Positions 34,426 through 45,483 of a stretch of DNA of 64,000 nt are shown here, one piece after another. The notes beneath the pieces were generated by a model, which saw only the letters and a list, made by a program, of their open reading frames with translations, was not told the DNA's origin and made no database searches. The first letter of the stretch is position 1. Each line of letters begins with the position of its first letter. This stretch comes from Bursaphelenchus xylophilus (taxonomy: Eukaryota; Nematoda; Chromadorea; Rhabditida; Aphelenchoididae): positions 5,952,001-6,016,000 of the forward strand of contig CAJFCV020000003.1 of assembly GCA_904066235.2 (NCBI GenBank), in the 5' to 3' direction. The translations under genes and the position numbers were made by a program.

Positions 34426-37400
34426 ATGAATACTGCCGTCTTGCAAGGCAGTATCATGGCCACAACCCATGGTATCCATCGGTTGAACAGGCACAAGCCG
34501 CAGAAAGGCCTTATCCCTTCCACCGAACGCCTCGGCACTTTTCTGTAGGGCATAAAACTTCGTTAATCTAAAGCCATGAACCCTTTTTAGAACTCATCAT
34601 AACAATGCAGCTCATGAAGAGAACACTGAGTACAAAAATCTTCTGCCTTTCACTTCCATCGAGTACATTCCTCATGCTGACGAAACTCCAAGAAAGGTAT
34701 CACTTTAAAGTTTAAACATAAATTATTTTTATATATTGCGCAATTCACGATTAAATTTCAGGCCGTAGTAGTTGCAGGCCCCGACCATGACGATAAGTTC
34801 CTTCGGATTAACATTGGAGGGGCGTCCTTCACTTTCCTCACCTCTACTTTGTTGATCAAAAACACTGGCCTTCTCAGTTCTTTCGCCATGCAATCGCAAG
34901 ACCAAAGACTTCTCATTGCCGACGCCTTCTTCTCCAATACTCGAGAGTACTATTTCGAACGACCTCCAGCCCTCTTTCATGTTATATATCAGTTCTACAC
35001 GACAGGAAAGATCCATCAATCTCCTCATATCTGTCCTCAGGATTTGTTAGATGAATTTAAATTTTGGAAATTAGAACCAGCCAACTTATTGGATACCTGC
35101 GCTTGCCTCAGCGATGACCTCAGTGACGATGACAGTGGATCTGAAGAAGACAAGAGTATCGAGAATGGGGTCAGTGAATTCAAACACTTAAGGTTCGGTG
35201 GCCTAAGGGAAGAGATTTGGAATATCATTGAAGAACCCAACAGGTAACCAAAGGTGTATTTGACAGTTTGTGTGTGTTTTTTCAGTTCGATGTATGCTCA
35301 GATTTTTACCTTCTTGTCTGTTCTGTTTGTACTAATATCAATCGGCGGTCTTGTTTTGGGATCCTTACCAGATCTGCAAGTTGAGGTCCCGGTGTCCCAA
35401 AAAAACCGCACAACTCCAGGTACAATTTATCATCTCTTTCACAACTAGCATCTAGGACCGGATAGAAGCGTTGAAATGGAACCTCACCCGATCCTGGTCC
35501 AGCTGGAGTACGTTTGCATCGTCTGGTTTCTCTTCGAGTACGTAACCAAGATGTTGGTCTCAGCTGACCGATGGAAGACGTTCTGCCAGTTGTTAAACAT
35601 TATAGACTTGTTTGCAATACTTCCTTTTATGGCTGACATGGTTCTTTTCTTCGTTGGAATCGATACTGAACAGCTTCGGGATTTGAAAGTAAGATTTGTC
35701 TTTCTCCGGAGATGACTGTTTGCCATAGGGGGCCTTGCTGGTCATCAGAATCCTCCGCGTTCTCCGAGTCATCAGAGTCCTTAAGCTAGGGCGATATAGT
35801 AGTGGGCTTCAAATGTTCGGAAAGACTCTGCAGGTAATCAGTAATCCGAATGCTCAAGAATATTGTTTAGGCCAGTTTTCGACAACTTGGAATGATGGCG
35901 ATGGTGGTGATGACTGGAGTCATCTTCTTCAGCACTCTTGTTTACTTTCTCGAAAAGGATGAGCCCGAGTCCCAATTTATTTCGATTCCGGCAGCTTGTT
36001 GGTTTAGCATTGTAACGATGACAACTGTAGGGTACGGAGATTTGACTCCGGTCACTGTCGGTAGGTCTAAGATATCTCTCATCCAAATTAAATCAGGTGG
36101 GAAATTAGTCGCTACAGGAGCCATTGCATGCGGTGTGTTGGTAAGTCCAAGTATATTGGCACGTTTACTTTTATGTCATTTCAGGTGCTAGCCTTGCCGA
36201 TTACAATCATTGTAAGTATTTATTTGCAATATATTCCACAAATTTTCTTTTAGGCCCAGGTTGCATTTACTTTGAAAAGGCGGAGAGTAAGCTAAACTGC
36301 TTGGCTTCGCTTTTAAAAAATTTCAGTTGAGCTAAAAAAGAGACTAGACTTAATGAAATATCACTTTCTTTTATAGGTAGACAACTTCATGAAGGTGGCA
36401 GAGTCCGAAAGGAAACCCGGCTTTGCCGAAAACAAACGTGTGAAAAGACTGGGTCCACGAGGACGCGTCACTCTGTAAGTATCCCCAAATACACATTTAA
36501 ACATAGGTATATATTAACAGTGGTGTTTTATATTTTTCCAAAAAGTTGCCAAAATATAAATCATTTTCAGCCTACGTTTTATTTAGTAACCTACTTCAAA
36601 GCAGGCTCCGCCTAGTTGTACTAGTCTTTTTCGGAAATCTGCCGAAATTTCCCGGCAGCATTTTTCGCCCATATGCAAGCTAGAAGACACCCAGTGCGCA
36701 GGTCAGAGCCAGTGGCACTTCTAAGGTGTCGGCTGGCAGAAAATATGGCCCCCAAACTTTGTGAAAAAGATTTGAGCGGCGACGCAAGATCAGCAAATTT
36801 TTACACATTCTGAATCAGGAAAATTTTGCGATTTTTTTTTTGATATAAGGATGGTGACATACAAAACAAATCTGGTTTCGTGGCCAGAAATACTTATATA
36901 TCTCGACCTGCAACTCCATAGCCCATAGAAGTACTTCCCTTGTCAAAAAAAGTAAAAATTTTTTTGCCAACTTTCATTTCATTGGTTACGCCACGGGCTG
37001 AGTTATGATTAAAACACGATTTTTCTAAAAGTCAAGCGCAGGTAAACAACCCTGGCTACACGAAAAATCAAACTGCTTTATTTTGCTTTAAACTTGGAAG
37101 ACTGTAGCTACGTACCACTCTAAGAAACTTTCCCGTTAACTTTTTTTCGAAATCTTACTGTAATTTGGGTTACGGTAACATGACTCGTTTTGTCATAACT
37201 CGAGAACCAGACGTCGTAGCGAGACGGGGTCTTTACCAGTATGTTCAGCGTGCCGAAAGACGGCTTTTTGTAAGCTACACCAAGTTTCGAAGACGCCGGG
37301 GACCAATTTCCTCTACCCTTCGCTTCCTACCCTTCGCTGAAAATGAAAATTTGAATAGAATTTTTTCTCATTTTGGGGGGATTTTCATTCTGGGGTGAGG

Positions 37401-39917
37401 TCGGTTGACCGCTCTCTCAGAGCTCGGAAACTTTTCCGAACATGAGAAATACAAGTCGAAATACATGGAATCTTAACTTAGAAGTTCACTTAAAGTTATA
37501 AAAACAAGCTCCTAGGGCTTCGCTGACGTTTTCAATAAACGAAGTACAATATTTGTCAAACAAGAGGGTACCGCAGTTCTTTTTGAGTGGATTTTTTTAT
37601 ACAAATTGAGATTACATTTTCATTATCGTGGCCAGTTAGACCCAGGTGCATTGTAAACTCGTTTAATCTGGAAAAATATACGCTTGAACTGTAAAGCTTG
37701 TTTTTAGGATTTACTTTTGCTTGTTATGCTATTTATGACCTGCAAGATTTAGGAAACGACATGTAAATATTTTTTGAATGCTTGAAGTCCGTTTTCCTGC
37801 AACTAGTAGTAATTCATTTTCATCAAATTGCAAGAGTTACAAAACAAAGAGGCCATAACAAGCATAATAAACATGATAAACCTGAAAAAAATGTGAGGTA
37901 CTGGCAGGCCATGAGGTATTAATCGAGAAGTAAAAAAAAAATTCTGAAGCAGCGTGGATCGAACCTTGAAAGGCCTAAACGGTCCATTTGACGGTCAAGT
38001 TTTATTTAGTTTAGATTAAATTTCAGATCTGTTTCGTATTTTATTCAAAACTTGAAGCTTTCAAGCTATAGCTGACCCTTGTTGATGTGCACCGCTCTTC
38101 GCAATGCGTTTTTACCAAAAATTTGGGTTTTCGAGAGCTCTGAGAGAGCGGCCAACCAACCTCACCCCATAATGAAAATTCCCCCAAAATGAACAAAAAT
38201 TCTATTCAAATTTTCATTTTCAGCGAAGGGTAGGAAGCGAAGGGTAGAGGAAATTGGTCCCGGGAAGTGTCCGAAAAATTTGAATATTTATGCAAAAATT
38301 CAAAAATATGCAAATTTCTCGAAAATTTGACCCAAATTATGCTCATTTTTATTTAATATATCGAAAATAGAAGTCATAGCGGTTCCAACGGTGTAAAAAA
38401 CTTGAACGTGCGAACCGAGCTGTCTGAGAACGGGCTGTTTGAAGTTGGGGCACCCAGTCACAAATGAGCAAAAAATCGGAGTAAACCGTATAAAACCATT
38501 GTTAAATGGCAAGAATGGAAAGTAAATTTTGTTGTTACATCGTATCGGTCACAATAGAGGATTTTCCACATAATTTTCATAAATTTGCATATTTTGGAAT
38601 TTCTTGCATTTATTGTCAAAATGTTGTAAAAATATACCTTAATGAAGGATTTGGAAAAAAATATTGTTCGCTTTTGCTTAGTACCTTCCAACAGTCATTT
38701 TAATGTAAAAAACTCAAAATCGATTTTTTCCCATGTCCACGCCTACCTGGCGGCTGATGCACCCGTAAATGCAAGAAATTCCAAAATATGTAAATTTATG
38801 AAAATTATGTGGAAAATCTTCTATTGTGACCGATACGATGTAATAACAAAATTTACTTTCCGTTCTTGCCATTTAACAATGATTTTATACGGTTTACTCC
38901 GATTTTTTGCTCATTCATGACTGGATGCCCCAACTTCAAACAGCCCGTTCTCAGACAGCTCGGTTCGCACGTTCGAGTTTTTTATACCGTTGGAACCGCT
39001 ATGACTTCTATTTTCGATATATTAAATAAAAATGAGCATAATTTGGGTCAAATTTTCGAGAAATTTGCATATTTTTGAATTTTTGCATAAATATTCAAAT
39101 TTTTCGGACACTTCCCGGCGTCTTCGAAACTTGGTGTAGCTTACAAAAAGCCGTCTTTCGGCACGCTGAACATACTGGTAAAGACCCCGTCTCGCTACGA
39201 CATCTGGTTCTCGAGTTATGACAAAACGAGTCGTGTTACAGTAACCCAATGTACAGTAAGATTTCGAAAAAAAGTTAACGGGAAAGTTTCTTAGAATGGT
39301 ATGTAGCTACAGTTTTCCAAGTTTAAAGAAAAATGAAGCAGTTTGATTTTTCGTGTAGCCAGGGCTCTCCAAGCTTAGAAAAAACGTGTTTTAAAACAAT
39401 GACTGTCACAGTGCGTTTTTTGGTTCATGCAAATTGCACTTTTGGGTTGCAGAAGTTTAAAAAATGAATTTTTCATTCAGTGAAGTTTACACTGCGGGGT
39501 TCCTTACAATATTTATATTTTCTGAAAACCGGCTTTTACTCTACTGCCATGCCAAATTGTAATTATTAATTTTAGCCTTCTAGCGCAAACCGCTAGCGAG
39601 GTATGGAGAGAAAAAGCGAGCGATTCTGGAAAAAAATTTTAAAACTCGCGGAGATCGGTTGTGTCCCAAAAGTACAGAATGCCGTGTTGCGTCACCGCGA
39701 TATTATTCTCAAATAATTCAGTGGCGGGAAAAATAGGGAAGGGGGACCAAGATAATCTTCGCGGCACGAATTTTTTTTAGAATTTTTTGCCCAAAAAATA
39801 AACCCTGAAATAATTTCCCATTCTTTCAGACCAGAAAGTCCAAAAATTGACCAAGCTCAAAGAACGCCAACATTGAAACTACTAGCCACAAAAAAAGAAG
39901 ACGAGCAAATAGAATAA
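34426..39917 (+). CDS. Voltage-gated potassium channel alpha subunit (Kv, EXP-2-like)
   Basis: Plasma-membrane K+ channel. Exons 34426-34544, 34591-34696, 34762-35243, 35286-35419, 35456-35688, 35729-35833, 35871-36060, 36097-36140, 36185-36211, 36377-36474 and 39830-39917 join in phase to 541 residues. Seen: T1/BTB tetramerisation domain (KFLRINIGG, FFSNTREYYFERPPALFHVI), S1 (IFTFLSVLFVLISIGGLVLG), S2-S3 (WFLFEYVTKML, NIIDLFAILPF), an S4 with regular Arg spacing (RILRVLRVIRVLKLGR), the filter TMTTVGYGD, and S6 ending VLALPITIIVDNF. The usual Kv PxP bend is PIT, a change I associate from memory with EXP-2. A 33-nt in-frame candidate exon lies at 36254-36286. The last exon (TLKLLATKKEDEQIE tail) is 3.4 kb away, across nested palindromes, and is an inference from splice signal and phase. 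Confidence 0.9.
36843..36893. repeat. MITE family B end fragment
   Basis: About 50 bp beginning ATAAGGATGGTGACATAC and running to TCGTGGCCAGAAA, matching one end of 15424-15680. The rest of the element is absent. Confidence 0.6.
37009..39398. mobile_element. Long palindromic element C, copy 1 (interrupted)
   Basis: Arms of about 600 bp mirror each other: left landmarks GGCTACACGAAAAATCAAAC, TTCCCGTTAACTTTTTTTCG, ACGTCGTAGCGAGACGGGGT and right landmarks CCCCGTCTCGCTACGACATC, GTTTGATTTTTCGTGTAGCC. The centre near 38730 contains CCACGCCTACCTGGCGG and is in the opposite orientation to copy 2 at 61470-62880. Element D (37311-38262) is inserted in the left arm. Both arms therefore contain matching open frames in mirror positions, which are not genes. 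Lies within the last intron of the K+ channel gene. Confidence 0.9.
37311..38262. mobile_element. Palindromic element D nested in C
   Basis: About 950 bp. Left end GACCAATTTCCTCTACCCTT is mirrored by AAGGGTAGAGGAAATTGGTC at the right, and similarity runs about 140 bp inward (CTTCGCTGAAAATG, GGTGAGGTCGGTTG, CTCTCAGAGCTC). Both copies of the C arm around it (CGGG / CCCGGGAAGT) resume immediately outside. No coding frame recognised. Confidence 0.88.
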
Positions 39918-39997
39918 CAAATATTTATTGGAATGTTTTGGAGATACGTGAGGAAAAAGTTAATAAGTGTAAATAAAGTGACAACATAAGGATGGGA

Positions 39998-40780
39998 TTA
40001 GTAATAAGCAGGGATACGCTCACGGATCGCTCGAGACAGAGTGCAGGAAAAGAGCATAGAGAACATCTGAATGATGAGCACGATAATTCCGCAGATTTCC
40101 ACCACATTCCCGAATCCGTCCAATTTCGAAGAGATGACTGAGTAACAATCAGGCTGATCCAAGATACCGAGGGATTTGCAATCATCAGCATACATATATG
40201 ACGTCTCTGAGGTCGCCCCGCAACATTTGAGAAGGGTTTCGATTGGTTTAAGTTGTGCCCTTAGGGCCGGAGTCGCGGTACTCTTTTGTAAAGTGTAGTA
40301 AAGCGCTGTCAGAAACCCGGTCTTATTTATCTTGAGATAGATCAAGGTAAACAATTCGATTACGAAAAGCACCAAAATAACAATGAAGAACTGAAACGAA
40401 GATTAATACAACATATTTAAAAGCCAATACTTACCATGGTCAAGAAAAACAAACTCTCGCAAGCGGCACCACAACATCCGAAAAAGCCAACAAAACAAAG
40501 CATTGCCCCGACGGCGACAAACACCCACAGAGATGCTTGATACTAAAAAAATTAAAACAGAGCAAATGTAAAACTTTTAAACGCTTACTTGCTGCAATTC
40601 CTCCAAATAATCGGAAGAGATTCCGGCTTTTGAAAAGACCTCACTCAACTTCGTCGTGAATTCTTGATCCAGATTGGCCCATAGAGAGAAGGAGAAGATA
40701 AGGGCGCCAAGTAAAAATAAAGCAAAGTTGCAAATGAACATAAAGAACTTTATCATCTGGTTTCCGCATCCGTAAACCAT
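39998..40780 (-). CDS. Tetraspanin
   Basis: Four-pass membrane scaffold protein. Three exons (40780-40589, 40542-40435, 40390-39998) join in phase to 230 residues, the usual size. Transmembrane segments: residues about 9-32 (FFMFICNFALFLLGALIFSF), 68-88 (LWVFVAVGAMLCFVGFFGCC), about 100-122 (IVILVLFVIELFTLIYL), and about 195-220 (VVEICGIIVLIIQMFSMLFSC). The large extracellular loop carries the family's CCG motif (LLKCCGATS) and two further Cys (DDCKSLG, PDCYSV), enough for two disulphides. Convergent with the last exon of the K+ channel, 80 bp away. Confidence 0.93.
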
Positions 40781-42112
40781 CTTGGATGGAATTACTCAAA
40801 ATCTGTAAGATTACTTTCACTTTTAGCAAAAATGTAAATAAAATGGGCGAACTGATAAGCAAGATTAAAAAACGCTCTCTCCACCCATCCAGAAGCAATG
40901 AATTGATTATCGTCGAATCTTATGAAAGATCTAGGTCAAACATTACACGAACAACATAAACATGAGGCTCCGGAGCTCCGAGAATGAGCTAATTAGGTAA
41001 CGAAAACAACGACTGTAAGACACACACCGGATATAGCACAACAACATTTAACCACATGTAAATAAATAAAAACGCACATGGGTTCATAAAAAACATTGTT
41101 TTGTGTAAGCTCGCGAGGTCGATTAGCAGTCCAGTTCACGGCTGTTTCACGCACAAGATGGTCCTTCGTTTTGTTAGTTTTTGAAGCGAGGGCGCAGCTC
41201 GCGGTAGCCGAAAATGACTGTTTTATAACGTAACTTTTAAACTATAAGTTACTTAGTACTAACAGTAGAAATAAAACTCGCCCATTATGGCAAACGCTAA
41301 TTCGTCTTTGACACAATGACTTATTAAACACATTGCAGAAATGAAATCGGAGATCACTTGTCTGTGCCGCTAAATTTACCTTTGTTGGTGATACCGTACC
41401 AGTCAAAAATCAAAACGGTAACTTTATATGAAGAAGTGCATATGCAAACACATGATTCTGAGTTGACAGACACCGAAGACGTCAAAAAAGGTCGACTGAG
41501 CACGAAGTTATGACATCAAAAAATGCTGATTTCTGACAATTTTGAAAAGCTACAGTTAATCTTTGACCTAACAGCTAGAGCCAAAGACGCCTATTACCAC
41601 AGAAAATACGTTGGCTTGGCTACATTTTGGTACACAGCATGGCGATATATGTTATCAAATGAACGGACTTGTCTGTGGTGGAAAGTTCCAATAATTGTTG
41701 AAAATTGATTTTGCATTGGTAAGGGCTTGCCATCTGCCCGAAAAATTTGAAGTTTTTAGAAACTTTAATGTGCATTCCTGTATTTACTGGTCTGAAAAGG
41801 TCAAGAAAATTGTTTTTTAATCTTTTAGTATCGGTTACAACATGTTGTAACCGATACTAAAATTGCAACACGCTTCTGATAATACGGTACAATTTCTTAT
41901 TAAACATGTTCTATCGTATAACTTGGTCCCGCAATTTGCGCGCGTTTCATTCTTTTTTCGAAGGCTTTCGCGAAGGGTGCTTGTGAAACCGCCGTGGAGT
42001 CCAAAAAATATCTCAAAAGGGCTAATTTGCGCAGAAATCCCTGACTCCGGCTTGGGTCCTACCGCGAAAGAGACGTCATTTACATTTTTATTTTTTTTTG
42101 TGAACTTTGACG
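40781..42112. other. Divergent intergenic region (tetraspanin / MRPL35)
   Basis: No gene is supported. Positions 41523-41708 hold an open plus-strand frame without recognisable features. The notable item is the 40-bp perfect palindrome at 41823-41862, listed separately. The two divergent promoters should be here. Confidence 0.5.
41823..41862. repeat. Perfect 40-bp palindrome
   Basis: Each 20-base half is the exact reverse complement of the other, with no spacer; the half reads TTTTAGTATCGGTTACAACA. It lies about 250 bp upstream of the MRPL35 start codon. It could be the tip of a decayed MITE, a hairpin, or a dimeric protein-binding site. Confidence 0.9.
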
Positions 42113-42657
42113 ATGAATACGTCTTGTTTGGCAAGATGCCTGAAAGGGTTTGGATGCACGTCTGTTGTCCAAAATAGCAGCCGTTCTGTGCATCGTATTC
42201 CGCATTATGAAAATCACATCAGATTCAGCCCTTTGGATGGTCGTAAGAGGCCGGCTCAGGATGCTCTCGACCGCTTCAAACGTCTAAACAACGGTAAGTT
42301 GGTTGTCCGAGTGTGGAGGTGGGTATTTTGTTTTAGTGTTGTAAATAGTACTTTTTAGGTATGTGGATCAGAGCATTGCCCGGTCGGAGTAAACAACGTT
42401 ACATGAAAGACGAAACTTGGAACAAAATCTCATTGGAGTACGAAACTTGTACGAAGGAGGAGTGCGAGATGCTGGACAAAATGGCAACGCCTTTTTGGTT
42501 AAGAAAAAAACATTATGTCAACGATCCATATGAGCCTTACAATGTACGACATGGAATTCGAACTCCTCGAGTCGATCACAAGTTTAGACTTATTCGGGAA
42601 CGGGAGAAGGTGCTCCTCGATGACACAACTGCTTTAAAATACATGTCAGATCGTTGA
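42113..42657 (+). CDS. Mitochondrial large ribosomal subunit protein bL35m
   Basis: Component of the mitochondrial 39S ribosomal subunit. Two exons (42113-42293, 42359-42657) join in phase to 159 residues. The C-terminal half matches MRPL35: [48 protein letters not shown]. The N-terminus is basic and Ser/Cys-rich, suitable as a mitochondrial targeting sequence. The ATG chosen is the first in frame. First gene of a same-strand trio with only 100 bp to the next start. Confidence 0.85.
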
Positions 42658-42757
42658 GTTGTTAGGATTAAACTTGTTGAGTTTGAAGTTGGCGTTCTAA
42701 AGCAAAAAGTTATATCAATTTATACCTATTCTCGTCAACTAAATTTACTTTGTGAAG

Positions 42758-44443
42758 ATGATTTTATTCTTTGGGTTCTGTGCCGCGATTGCTTTTTCAT
42801 TATGGTGCCGGAGCAAGAGGTATTTTTGAGTTAAGATGTCGACTTATCTTATATGTTTAGACGTCAGAAATCAATCGCGTTCTTTCATCCGAATTGTGCT
42901 GATGGTGGTGGTGGAGAAGCTGTTTTGTGGACGGCAGTGGATGAAATTACAAAAAGGTAATTCGATATTTTTTGAGTTAATTTTGTTGCAGAAGACCCGA
43001 TCTGTTTGTATGTATATTCTCTACTCTTCCGAAGTCCGATGCACTGTGTGAAAGAATCGATCAACGTTTTCAGTTTCAACTGCCGTGGAATTCTATCGAG
43101 TTTATGCCGTTAAAGTAAGTGTTTTGTTTTTTCCTATTATGTTTTTAGGAGCACTTGGCTTTTAAATCCAGGAAATTATCCTTATTTGACATTGCTTTTG
43201 CAATTTCTCGCTGGATTTTTCGTTGGTCTCGACGCGTTGCTGTCGTTGAATCCAGAAATCTTCGTGGAAACCACAGGTGTCCCCGCCACACTTCCGGTGT
43301 TTCGCATTTTTGGCGGATGTACGACAGTGGCGTATGTTCATTATCCAATGATTACAAAAGGTAAGCGTTGCCCTTGTTTACAAGGCTTTAAGAATTTTAG
43401 ATATGATTAATCGAGTGGCCTCTAGAAAGGAGATGTATAACAATGCTGGAACGATTACAAAGTCTTTAATCTTGACAAATTTGAAGCTGTTATATTATTA
43501 TGGGTTTAGTCTTCTTTACTATTTGTGCGGGCTCACTACAACAAAGGTCCTGACAAATGGAACGTAAGCGCATGCAGTTCTAGTTTTTACAACAATCTTC
43601 GAAATGTGTGTAATTCCTGTTTAGATGGACAAAGGAACATCTGGAGACTTTGTGGCCCTTTGAATCGACAATTTGTTACCCTCCAGTTAAAATAAACGAC
43701 TTCGTTCAGAATCAAAATAAAGGAGAAAAGGCATTGGCTGAAAAGAGATTGAATGTCGTTTCTCTCGGCCAGATCAGACCTGAAAAGAATCATCGTGATC
43801 AATTGAAGACCCTGTCTTTGCTAAGAGAAGAATTTCCTTATCACAAAATCTGTCTAAAGATAATTGGATCGATTAGGAATGAAGCTGATCAGATACTGGC
43901 CGATGAGCTGAGGTGTTTTGCGGAAGAATTAGAATTGAAAGAAGGGACTGACTTTGAATTCGTCCACAATGCAAAGTTCTCGGAGATTTTGGAGTTATTG
44001 CAGGTACGGTTTCTTTTGCAGAATTGACATCTTTTTAGAATTCTTTATGCGCTCTTCACACCATGGTCGACGAGCACTTTGGAATTGCAGTTGTGGAAAT
44101 GCTGGCGGCAGGCGTCCTGGTTGTTGCCCATAAGTCTGGTAAGTTAGTTTATCACATTAGTTTGTCGCTGGCATGTCACAATTACATAAAACAATTCAGC
44201 TGGGCCATTGAAGGACATAATTGGAAGTTCCGATAAGCCAGTGGGATTCCTAGGAGAAACGCCGGAGGGTAAATTATGTTGTCAGAAATACGATTGCTTT
44301 TAGATTACGCAAATCATATCAAAACGATAATTGAAAGTGAAAGGAGTGAGAGAGAAAAAATTCGGGCGGACGCACTGCAGTGGGTTTCCCAGAAGTTTGA
44401 TGAAACCAAGTTCCGAGCGCAATTTTTATCTGTTTGTTGTTAA
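42758..44443 (+). CDS. ALG11 alpha-1,2-mannosyltransferase
   Basis: GDP-Man:Man3GlcNAc2-PP-dolichol alpha-1,2-mannosyltransferase, which adds the fourth and fifth mannoses to the lipid-linked oligosaccharide on the cytosolic ER face. Nine exons (42758-42819, 42861-42956, 42992-43114, 43149-43360, 43401-43563, 43625-44003, 44039-44138, 44200-44268, 44304-44443) join in phase to 447 residues. Seen: N-terminal membrane anchor (ILFFGFCAAIAFSLW), the glycine-rich FHPNCADGGGGEAVLW, YVHYPMI, the GT4 block VVSLGQIRPEKNHRDQLK, and the E-x7-E catalytic motif EHFGIAVVEMLAAG. All introns are short. Stop is 106 bp before the YKT6 start. Confidence 0.95.
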
Positions 44444-44549
44444 TTAAACCATAATTTATTCGGTATTCGCATGATTTTTTTTGGTTTGAGCCAGCTCTGG
44501 TACCTTCCGCGATTGACGCTGTTTTCAATAATGTTTAGATTAGGAGATT

Positions 44550-45365
44550 ATGCATCTGTATGCTTTGTTCGTTCTTCATAAGGATCCTACCTCAGGAAAA
44601 GCAACGATTCTTAAGAGCGCATCAGATGTCAGCAGTTTTGCATTCTTCTATCGAAAGAATGTTGGGGTAAGAGGATATTATTTTTTTGACTTTTTTTTGT
44701 CTTCTCGTTTCGCATGCTCTTTCGAAAATGGTGGTTTAATATTTCGGCTGGTACTGGGAAGCGTGAGATAAAACTTTGAGGGATTGAAACATGCCCCCGC
44801 CCTCGGAAAAAACTTCCCTTGTTAAATGAGTTTTTTTAGGAGTTCATGTCATTTACAAGCCGTCTATTGGCGGAGAGATCTGAAACTCCAAGCAGAAACT
44901 GTATTACCGAAAAGGAATACCGACTACGGTGTTTTGTTCGACCTGATAACTTGTGCGGAGTTTGTGTAACCGACCAAGAGTATGAGGACCGAGTTGGATT
45001 CGTTTGCTTGAGTAAGGTCCTGGACGAATTCGCACAAGCCGTGCCATCCTCGAAGTGGCCTCAGATACATAAAGAAGAGGAGTGCGACTTCAGTAAACTA
45101 AATGAACTGCTTGTCAAATGGCAAAATCCGAGAGAAGCTGATGCCCTGACGCGTGTTCAGGTATGTAATTCCTACTTATCTTCACGTTTCATTTTAGGAT
45201 GAGGTTGAAGAGACTAAAGTAGTTCTCCATAATACAATGCAATCTGTTCTGGAGCGAGGAGAAAAGTTGGACGACCTTATACAAGCTTCAGAAAGCCTTT
45301 CCAATCAAAGCAAACAATTCTACACCCAAGCGAGGAAAATGAACAAATGCTGTAACTATGTCTGA
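44550..45365 (+). CDS. YKT6 v-SNARE
   Basis: R-SNARE acting in ER-Golgi, endosomal and autophagosomal fusion. Three exons (44550-44666, 44840-45160, 45198-45365) join in phase to 201 residues (family about 198). The N-terminal longin domain starts MHLYALFVLHKD and includes SSFAFFYRKNVGEFMSF. The SNARE helix follows (DEVEETKVVLHNTMQSVLER, with the central Arg), then SLSNQSKQFYTQARK. The C-terminus is CCNYV: the double Cys for palmitoylation and prenylation is kept, but the last residue is Val rather than Met. A GTTTAG acceptor lies 11 bases before the ATG, compatible with trans-splicing of a downstream operon gene. Confidence 0.93.
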
Positions 45366-45483
45366 AGTCACTTACTGACATTACATATGTGGCCATTCCT
45401 TATATTTTTATTTCTAACTGTATATATTGTGTTTTATAACTAACACTTTTAAACATATTCCGTAGTCATGAGTCATACAAAAC

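Noticed and set aside
37165..37398. A recurring open frame starting MGYGNMTRFVITREPDVVA, also seen at 39022-39249, 61619-61957 and 62544-62738, as if a small gene family
   Set aside because: All four are arms of the palindromic element C. The same DNA repeated in mirror orientation yields the same frame; there are no introns, conserved start context or recognisable domain.
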